Source: Bacteroidota bacterium (GTDB lineage: Bacteria > Bacteroidota > Bacteroidia > B-17B0 > Aurantibacillaceae). From it: a stretch of 64,000 nucleotides of DNA. The stretch spans positions 62,001-126,000 of the forward strand of contig JADJFB010000002.1 in the NCBI GenBank assembly GCA_016708845.1, read 5' to 3'. How positions within the stretch are numbered: position 1 is the stretch's first letter; each line of letters opens with the position of its first letter. The translations under genes and the position numbers were made by a program. The notes under the pieces were generated by a model. It was not told where the DNA came from. It ran no database searches and saw only the letters and a list, made by a program, of their open reading frames with translations. Below are positions 29,135 through 35,444 of this stretch, piece after piece.

Positions 29135-30445
29135 TTAGTTGTTTTTTCTAATAATTTCAGCTCCAATGGCATTTAATCTTCCATCAATATTTTGATATCC
29201 TCTATCAATTTGATTGATGTTGAAAATGGTACTCTTTCCTTTTGCACTCATAGCAGCAATTAACAAAGCTACACCTGCTCTAATATCGGGTGATGCCATT
29301 TGAATGGCGCGCAATTGTACTTTTCTATCTAAGCCCATAACCGTTGCACGGTGAGGGTCACATAAAATTATTTGAGCTCCCATGTCAATTAGTTTATCAA
29401 CGAAAAACAAACGACTCTCAAACATTTTTTGGTGAATTAAAATATTACCACGTGCTTGTGTTGCTGTAACTAACATAATACTCAATAAATCGGGTGTAAA
29501 ACCTGGCCAAATAGCATCTGCCACTGTCAACATCGACCCATCAATAAACGAATCAATTTCGTAATGTTCTTGAGATGGAATATAAATATCATCGCCTCTG
29601 CGTTCCATTTGAATTCCTAAACGAGAAAATACTTTTGGAATACAACCAAGGTTATCGTAAGACACATCTTTAATCGTAATTTCAGATTTTGTCATCGCTG
29701 CCATTCCAATAAAAGAACCAATCTCAATCATATCTGGTAAAATACGATGCTCCGTTCCTTTCAATGAAGTAACGCCTTCAATAGTCAATAAGTTTGAACC
29801 AACGCCAGTAATTTTAGCGCCCATTCTATTCAACATTTTACATAATTGTTGCAAGTATGGTTCGCAAGCGGCGTTGTAAATTGTTGTAACGCCTTCTGCT
29901 AAAACAGCAGCCATCACAATATTTGCAGTTCCAGTTACTGACGCTTCGTCCAATAACATGTAAGTACCTTTTAATTTGGTTGCCGTTACTTTAAAGTTTT
30001 CGTTATCCGAATCGTATTCAAACTTTGCACCCAAATTTTCAAATCCAATAAAATGGGTATCCATACGACGGCGACCAATTTTATCTCCGCCTGGCTTTGG
30101 CATATAAGCCACGCCAAAGCGGGCTAACATGGGGCCAATAATCATCGTAGAACCTCGTAAGCCTCCACCTTTCTTTTTAAATTCAGGAGATACTAAGTAA
30201 TCTACTTTTATTTCATCCGACTGAAAAGTATATTCTTCGTGTCCAGTTTTTTCAACCTTCACACCTAAATCTCTTAATAAATCAATTAATTTATTGATAT
30301 CTACAATATTCGGAATGTTACTAATCGTAACTTTTTCGGGCGTTAGTAATACAGCGCATAAAATCTGTAATGCTTCGTTTTTTGCTCCTTGCGGGATAAT
30401 ATCTCCCTTTAATTGTTTGCCTCCTGTAACTTCAAAAATGGCCAT
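29135..30445 (-). CDS. murA: UDP-N-acetylglucosamine 1-carboxyvinyltransferase MurA
   Basis: Catalyses the first committed step of peptidoglycan synthesis, moving enolpyruvate from PEP to UDP-GlcNAc in the cytoplasm. The 436-residue length is usual, with the substrate Lys-Asn pair in QGAKNEALQ (residues 19-27) and the typical repeated inside-out barrel layout. The active-site loop reads PKPGGDKIGRRR: Asp121 stands where E. coli has Cys115. That replacement is known from other bacteria (Mycobacterium tuberculosis, Chlamydia) and there gives natural fosfomycin insensitivity. It lies downstream of the DUF4290 gene (3-base gap) on the same strand. The frame is intact. Confidence 0.95.
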   Translation of the reverse strand: MAIFEVTGGKQLKGDIIPQGAKNEALQILCAVLLTPEKVTISNIPNIVDINKLIDLLRDLGVKVEKTGHEEYTFQSDEIKVDYLVSPEFKKKGGGLRGSTMIIGPMLARFGVAYMPKPGGDKIGRRRMDTHFIGFENLGAKFEYDSDNENFKVTATKLKGTYMLLDEASVTGTANIVMAAVLAEGVTTIYNAACEPYLQQLCKMLNRMGAKITGVGSNLLTIEGVTSLKGTEHRILPDMIEIGSFIGMAAMTKSEITIKDVSYDNLGCIPKVFSRLGIQMERRGDDIYIPSQEHYEIDSFIDGSMLTVADAIWPGFTPDLLSIMLVTATQARGNILIHQKMFESRLFFVDKLIDMGAQIILCDPHRATVMGLDRKVQLRAIQMASPDIRAGVALLIAAMSAKGKSTIFNINQIDRGYQNIDGRLNAIGAEIIRKNN

Positions 30446-30448
30446 AAA

Positions 30449-31132
30449 CTATGATGTTGGTCTATTGTTATTATTGCGGTGTTTGAATTTGTTTTTATTT
30501 TTCTTGTGACGGTTCTTGTTGTTTCCACCACCACCATCTCGAGCACTTAAATTAATTGGCGTTTGATTGTTGTGATTTTTGTTCTTCAACTCGTTTGCAT
30601 GCGTTAATGCCGAATTTTCATCAATGTGTAATTCGTTATTAGTCATTTCCTTAAACTGCTTAAAAATCACATCATCAGTCACAGAATCTTTATTCCAGTT
30701 AACGTATGATTTTTTTAAGTGATTAGCGATTAAACGAGATAACTCTTTTTTCTCAGGACCTTCTTCGTATGTTTTTGCAGCATCTATTATTCGTTCAATG
30801 GTTTTACCGTAGTGTTTGTATCGAATTTTAGTAGCTGGGTATGGTACATTTTTAGGCTTAGTGGTAAACGTTTCGGCATTAGGACGGGGATATGGAGAAT
30901 CTACATCCAACTGAAATTTAGAAATTAAGAACAAATGATCCCATAATTTATGAGTGAAATCGGCAATATCACGTAAATGAGGGTTTAACTGCCCCATAAT
31001 TTGAATAATAGCTCTAGCGCATTTATTTCGTTCTTCTCTATCCTCAATCGTAATGCAATGATCAATCATTACTTGGATATTTCTTCCGTATTCTGGAATC
31101 TCCAATTTAGGAAGCTGTGTATTATATTCCAT
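30449..31132 (-). CDS. DUF4290 domain-containing protein
   Basis: A 227-residue cytoplasmic protein. The first about 185 residues match the Bacteroidota DUF4290 pattern: MEYNTQLPKLEIPEYGRNIQ at the start, then REERNKCARAIIQIMGQLNP and KLWDHLFLISKFQLDVDSPY. The tail of about 35 residues is low-complexity Asn/Lys/His/Arg, likely disordered and nucleic-acid or ribosome attracting (inference). It is placed directly before murA, an association I recall as common in the phylum. No biochemical activity is known for the family. Confidence 0.8.
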   Translation of the reverse strand: MEYNTQLPKLEIPEYGRNIQVMIDHCITIEDREERNKCARAIIQIMGQLNPHLRDIADFTHKLWDHLFLISKFQLDVDSPYPRPNAETFTTKPKNVPYPATKIRYKHYGKTIERIIDAAKTYEEGPEKKELSRLIANHLKKSYVNWNKDSVTDDVIFKQFKEMTNNELHIDENSALTHANELKNKNHNNQTPINLSARDGGGGNNKNRHKKNKNKFKHRNNNNRPTS

Positions 31133-31287
31133 AGGTTATTTAAAAGTTTAAATATAAGCTTTTTTATGGTATGTTTTACGGCTTTTTGAAGAGATATAAA
31201 GACCAAAAGGTTAATAAATCCTTATGTTTTTGATGTAAGATTTTTAGGGAATTATAATTGTTTACAACTCAGAAAAGAGAGAAATAA

Positions 31288-31367
31288 AGAGATCACTTAG
31301 TGTTTAACAAGCAGTTTTTTAAACAAAAAAGACTCCCTTAACTCAAAACACTCAGTAACTCTGTGTT
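31288..31367. repeat. Degenerate inverted repeat in the intergenic space
   Basis: The left arm around AGAGATCACTTAGTGTTT (31288-31305) and the right arm AAACACTCAGTAACTCTGTG (from 31346) pair imperfectly. The rest of the 31133-31383 gap shows no gene. It resembles the interspersed CTCTGTGTT/AACACAGAG palindromes seen in many Bacteroidota genomes (recalled, not searched). Confidence 0.4.
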
Positions 31368-31383
31368 GAAAAAAAACAGAATT

Positions 31384-31867
31384 TTAAAACATTCTTACCA
31401 TCACAAAATCATTCATTTCATAACCATCTCCTATATCAAAATCTTCCACTCTATCAATCTTAAATCCATTTTTAAAATAAAAATTAATGGATTTAAAATT
31501 TTGTCTATTCACAGTGAGCATCAATGATTTAGGATTGATTTGTTGAATCAATAAATTAAGTACTTCTGTTCCAATACCAGCGTTTGATTTTTGTTGATCG
31601 ATATAAAATTTATGCAAAAAATAGTCACTTTTATTTTGCGAACTCACAGAAAGAAAACCAACGTCAATATTATCTTTTTCTATTAAATAAAAAACATGTT
31701 TTAGTTGATTAAGTTGCTCAATTAAACTTTCATGATTATAAATTTTCGACAACATATAATCTACCTGTTACTGCCCTATAAAAGGAACATAATGATCATT
31801 CCAAATAACTTGAGCTAATTTGCTAATTGTCGTTAAATCTTTTTCTTCGGCAATGGTTATGTATCAT
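31384..31867 (-). CDS. GNAT-family N-acetyltransferase (interrupted)
   Basis: Acetyl-CoA-dependent N-acetyltransferase of about 160 residues. The core shows LHKFYIDQQKSNAGIGTEVLNLLI, which corresponds to motif A (Q/RxxGxG/A), and a closing VNRQNFKSINFYFKNGFK. The N-terminal part (TIAEEKDLTTISKLAQVIWNDHYVPFIGQ) is in the same frame but separated by TAA at 31768-31770, where paralogous proteins usually have a charged residue before QVDYML. One further base change near the ATG at 31867 is needed for a proper start. It may be a real nonsense mutation or a base error. Substrate unknown. Confidence 0.55.
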
Positions 31868-31911
31868 CACAACAAGTATTTATGTATCTTTACGTTCTAA
31901 ATTTAAACTAA

Positions 31912-32369
31912 TTGAAACCGAATATACAGCAAAAATATCAATCAAAAACCGAAGAGCGAGTTTTGATTATACTTTTATTGAAAAATACACAGCTGGTATT
32001 GTTTTGGTTGGTACTGAAATTAAAGCTATTAGAGAAGGGAAAGCGTCGTTAGTTGATAGTTTTTGTTATTTTAGAAATGGCGAATTATTTATTAAAAGTT
32101 TAAATATTAGTATTTATACGGAAGGCAATTTATATAACCATGAACCAACAAGGGAACGTAAATTATTGCTTAATAAACAAGAGTTGACTAAAATTCAAAA
32201 AAAAATGGTAGATAAAGGTTTAACCATCATCCCTACTCTATTATTTACATCAGATAGCGGTTATGCAAAAGTAGAAATAGCCATTGCAAAAGGAAAAAAA
32301 ACCTACGACAAACGAGATGATTTGAAAACAAAGGACTTGAATCGAGAAATGGATCGAAAATTTAAATAA
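31912..32369 (+). CDS. smpB: SsrA-binding protein SmpB (start uncertain)
   Basis: SmpB brings tmRNA to stalled ribosomes. The conserved core is clear: NRRASFDYTFIEKYTAGIVL, then GTEIKAIREGKASLVDSFCY, RKLLLNKQEL and KGKKTYDKRDDLK, with the basic tail. The start is not clear. The open frame runs upstream to a TTG at 31827, adding about 30 residues unlike the family. If one A is missing from the run of five near 31931, the sequence from TTG 31912 reads MKPNIQQKISIKNRRASFDY, close to SmpB N-termini of the phylum. I prefer this. Divergent from the GNAT gene. Confidence 0.85.
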
Positions 32370-32386
32370 CCTATACATTATAATTT

Positions 32387-32564
32387 ATGAAATAGTCATG
32401 TTGCCGACGACACAAACAAAAATGAAGTTAACATGACTATACCAAATGGCAAATAAAAAACAACACTATCTACATATGAAATAGCCATGTGCCGAAACGC
32501 ACAAGCACCAATGAAGATGCATGGCGTATACCATATGTCAATAAAAAACAATAAATATCTACAT
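32387..32564 (+). repeat. Two tandem 89-bp structured units upstream of a lipoprotein gene
   Basis: Unit 1 (32387-32475) and unit 2 (32476-32564) are exactly the same length, and each starts ATGAAATAG. They share the blocks GCCGA, CACAA, AATGAAG, TATACCA, AATAAAAAACAA and TATCTACAT in order. In unit 1 the arm ATAGTCATGTT pairs perfectly (11 bp) with AACATGACTAT. In unit 2 the corresponding arms are AGCCATG and CATGGC, so a T-A pair became C-G. The next ATGAAA (32565) is the lipoprotein start. It could be a tandem leader RNA or simply a duplicated segment. Confidence 0.7.
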
Positions 32565-32974
32565 ATGAAACAATTATTTTTTTTAGCCTCATTAATTAGC
32601 TTAGCGTGCATTTCTTGTAAATCAAAGAAAGAAGCCGCTAAAGTAACCGAAACCACACCAGTAGCTTCTTCTTCAGCAGCACTGAAGCTCCAATTGTATA
32701 CCGTTTGTTAGTATCATTTATTAGCAAGGGTGCTGGGCCAGACTCTGAAAAAAGAACAGCGTTTTTAGCATACGTAGATGCACATCCTAGTAAACCTGCA
32801 TACAAAACAGTTAATTGGGGGCGCGAAGGCGAAATAGATTACTGCTTCAATTTATCTGAATTGTCATCAAAAAAGGATATGATTGCTTTTATTGAATCTG
32901 TGAGAAAAATTGCCGCAGGTAGCGATCGTATAATAGTGAATGAAAATGCTGAATGTCAGCATAAAGCAAGATAA
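32565..32974 (+). CDS. Small lipoprotein of unknown function (one frameshift)
   Basis: Begins MKQLFFLASLISLACISCKSKKEA: a lipoprotein signal with lipobox Cys near residue 18. After a Thr/Ser/Ala linker, one missing base near 32678 joins it to a compact domain of about 95 residues (APIVYRLLVSFISKGAGPDS, then NWGREGEIDYCFNLSELSS and FIESVRKIAAGSDRIIVNEN). The domain has one internal Cys and one near the end (AECQHKAR), possibly a disulfide. I do not recognise the domain. It is preceded by the tandem 89-bp units, which may regulate it. Confidence 0.55.
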
Positions 32975-32978
32975 ATTA

Positions 32979-33003
32979 AACGCATGATTTTAATCATGCG
33001 TCT
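32979..33003. terminator. Weak intrinsic terminator or hairpin
   Basis: A perfect palindrome ACGCATGATT/AATCATGCGT just after the lipoprotein gene. The T-run that follows is interrupted (CTTATTT), so termination may be partial. Confidence 0.5.
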
Positions 33004-33052
33004 TATTTAACAGCTTATTTTTCAACAAAAACAAGTTTTCATCTCAAAATTG

Positions 33053-33086
33053 GAAAATCGAGTCAAGAAACGACTCGATTTTTTTG
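33053..33086 (+). terminator. Intrinsic terminator upstream of pckA
   Basis: AAAATCGAGTC pairs with GACTCGATTTTTTT around AAGAAAC. It insulates pckA from upstream transcription; a -7-like TATTTTTG for pckA follows at 33087-33094. Confidence 0.8.
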
Positions 33087-33122
33087 TATTTTTGCCCTAA
33101 CTAAAACTAAATTCTTTATATA

Positions 33123-34736
33123 ATGAACGAAATTGGATTAAAAGCACAAGATGCTTCTGTTGCCCAATTAGGCTTAGCAAATGTTGAAATGGCTTATTGG
33201 AACTTGCATCCATCAGAACTAGTTGAAGAAACGATTGTTCGTGGACAAGGGGTATTAACTGATGTTGGCGCTTTAGCTATTGATACTGGAGAATTTACTG
33301 GTCGCTCGCCTAAAGATAAATTTGTTGTTTACGACGAAAATACAAAAGACAGCGTTTGGTGGGGAGATGTAAATAACCGTTTTGAATCAGATAAATTTGA
33401 TGCCTTACACAACCGTATGTTAGCTTATTTAGGTAACAAAGAGGTTTGGGTGAGAGATGCATACGCTTGCGCTGATCCATCTTTCAGAATTAATATTCGT
33501 GTAGTAAACGAAACGCCTTGGGCTAACTTATTCTCTTCAAACTTATTTTTACGTCCTACAAGAGAAGAAATTAAAACCTTTAAACACGATTGGGTGATTT
33601 TAAATGCACCAGGTTTTATGGCAGATCCTAAAATTGATGGGACTCGCCAACATAACTTTGCAATCATCAATTTCACTAAAAAAACAATTTTAATTGGTGG
33701 AACTGGTTATACAGGAGAAATTAAAAAATCAATTTTTGCTGTATTAAACTATATTTTACCACACGAGAAAAAAGTGCTTTCTATGCACTGTTCTGCTAAT
33801 ATTGGTAAAGATGGTGATACTGCCATTTTCTTTGGTTTATCAGGAACTGGAAAAACAACTTTATCTGCTGATCCTAACCGTAAATTAATTGGTGATGATG
33901 AGCATGGATGGGCTGATAATTCAGTATTTAACTTTGAAGGTGGTTGTTACGCTAAATGTGTTGACTTAACTGCTGAAAAAGAGCCTCAAATTTTTAATGC
34001 GATTAAATTTGGTTCTTTATTAGAAAACATTAATTATTACGAAGGAACAACTACTGTTAATTACGCTGATATTACTCGTACAGAAAACACTCGTGTAAGT
34101 TACCCAGCTAATTATATCGACAATGCAGTTACGCCTGCCGTTGGTGATATTCCTAAAAATATTTTCTTTTTAACTTGCGATGCGTTTGGTGTTTTACCTC
34201 CAATCTCTAAGTTAAACACTGGTCAAGCTATGTATAACTTCATTAGTGGTTACACGGCTAAAGTAGCAGGAACTGAAATGGGAATTACTGAGCCTACTAC
34301 AACTTTCTCTGCTTGTTTTGGTAAAGCGTTTTTACCTTTACACCCAACAAAATATGCTGAGTTATTAGGAGAAAAATTAAAGAAACATAACGTAAACGTT
34401 TGGTTATTAAATACTGGATGGGTTGGCGGAAGCTATGGTGTTGGTAATCGTATTAAGTTATCATACACTCGTGCTTTAATTACAGCAGCTTTAAATGGCG
34501 AATTAGACAAAGCAGAAATGGGTACAACTAATTTCTTTGGATTAAAATTCCCTAAAACGTGTCCACATGTTCCTAGCGAAATTTTAGACCCTCGCAATTC
34601 TTGGGCAGATAAAGCAGCTTACGATGCAAAAGCTAAAAACTTAGCTGAGCAATTTGTAAAAAACTTTGATCAATATGCTTCTGCAGCAAATGCTGAGATT
34701 TTAGCAGCCGCTCCAAAAGTAGCTCAAGAAGCTTAA
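33123..34736 (+). CDS. pckA: Phosphoenolpyruvate carboxykinase (ATP)
   Basis: Converts oxaloacetate and ATP to PEP and CO2, opening gluconeogenesis. The 537-residue length is standard. Visible are the oxaloacetate-binding RSPKDKF, the kinase-1a P-loop GLSGTGKTTL near residue 239, kinase-2 GDDEHGW, and FEGGCYAK with metal-binding residues. The ATP (not GTP) type is clear from these motifs. It is flanked by terminators on both sides, so it is a single-gene transcript. The frame is intact. Confidence 0.96.
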   Translation: MNEIGLKAQDASVAQLGLANVEMAYWNLHPSELVEETIVRGQGVLTDVGALAIDTGEFTGRSPKDKFVVYDENTKDSVWWGDVNNRFESDKFDALHNRMLAYLGNKEVWVRDAYACADPSFRINIRVVNETPWANLFSSNLFLRPTREEIKTFKHDWVILNAPGFMADPKIDGTRQHNFAIINFTKKTILIGGTGYTGEIKKSIFAVLNYILPHEKKVLSMHCSANIGKDGDTAIFFGLSGTGKTTLSADPNRKLIGDDEHGWADNSVFNFEGGCYAKCVDLTAEKEPQIFNAIKFGSLLENINYYEGTTTVNYADITRTENTRVSYPANYIDNAVTPAVGDIPKNIFFLTCDAFGVLPPISKLNTGQAMYNFISGYTAKVAGTEMGITEPTTTFSACFGKAFLPLHPTKYAELLGEKLKKHNVNVWLLNTGWVGGSYGVGNRIKLSYTRALITAALNGELDKAEMGTTNFFGLKFPKTCPHVPSEILDPRNSWADKAAYDAKAKNLAEQFVKNFDQYASAANAEILAAAPKVAQEA

Positions 34737-34752
34737 TTTTTTATAATCAATT

Positions 34753-34788
34753 AAAACCCCTAATTTGGAAACGAATTAGGGGTTTTTA
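34753..34788 (+). terminator. Intrinsic terminator after pckA
   Basis: AAAACCCCTAATT pairs with AATTAGGGGTTTTT around an 8-base loop. Strong stem, T-tail present, directly after the stop. Confidence 0.9.
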
Positions 34789-34800
34789 ATTTTCATATCA

Positions 34801-35228
34801 TGACATTAGTAGAACAATATATTGCTCAAAACAATTTTGGTAAAACACTGGGAATGGATTTTAAAATCATTGAACCAGGCTTAGTGCATTATTTTATTAC
34901 CATAAAGCCCGAACATTTGGCTACACCAAAAGCTGCTCATGGCGGCGTTATTTCAGCTTTAATGGATGGTTTATTGGGAGTGACTGCCCTATCCCTTTCC
35001 GCTAATGAACATCACATTGTTTCAACCGTTGAATTTAAAATTAATTTTTTAGCAGCGGCTTTTGTTGGAGATACTTTACAAGGCATTGGCAAATTAGAAC
35101 ATCAAGGTAAACGTTTGATTATTACCAGCGGAGATATCATTTGTCCAGAACGAAACAATATTGTGATCGCCAAAGCAATGGGCACTTTTAATACCTATCC
35201 TGCGGAGAAGGCTGGGTATACGATTTAG
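34801..35228 (+). CDS. PaaI-family hotdog thioesterase
   Basis: A 142-residue single hotdog-fold enzyme that hydrolyses acyl- or aryl-CoA thioesters. The family motif HGGVISALMDGLLGVTAL is at about residues 46-64, with the catalytic acidic residue in the long helix (Asp in MDGLLG). The remaining strands (VSTVEFKINFLAAAFVGD, RLIITSGDI) fit the family. Substrate cannot be told. It starts 12 bases after the pckA terminator and is followed by a palindromic repeat, so it is probably expressed alone. Confidence 0.8.
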
Positions 35229-35232
35229 TATT

Positions 35233-35327
35233 CGTCATTGCGAACGATCCCGATAGCTATCGGGAGAAGCAATCTCAAACAATACTTCTAAACAATGAAT
35301 GAGATCGCTTCGTACCTCGCGATGACG
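35233..35327. repeat. Large imperfect palindromic element (REP-like)
   Basis: It opens CGTCATTGCGAACGATCCCG and closes with the reverse complement of CGTCATCGCGAGGTACGAAG. Both arms continue as AGCAATCTC or AGCGATCTC. A nested palindrome CCCGATAGCTATCGGG lies at about 35248-35263. This CGTCATTGCGA...GCAATCTC layout is a well-known dispersed element in many bacteria. Confidence 0.75.
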
Positions 35328-35444
35328 AAACAAGCATTTATCCCAAAAAAGCACTCACTTATTAGTTAGACACAAGCAACTAACAACCTTATAAAAATAG
35401 TAGGTAGGTTTTATATACCTTTATTAAAGATTAAAACAACCGCC

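Noticed and set aside
32396..32656. 86-residue minus-strand frame over the 89-bp units
   Set aside because: It crosses the tandem units and the lipoprotein gene antisense; codon pattern follows the repeats.
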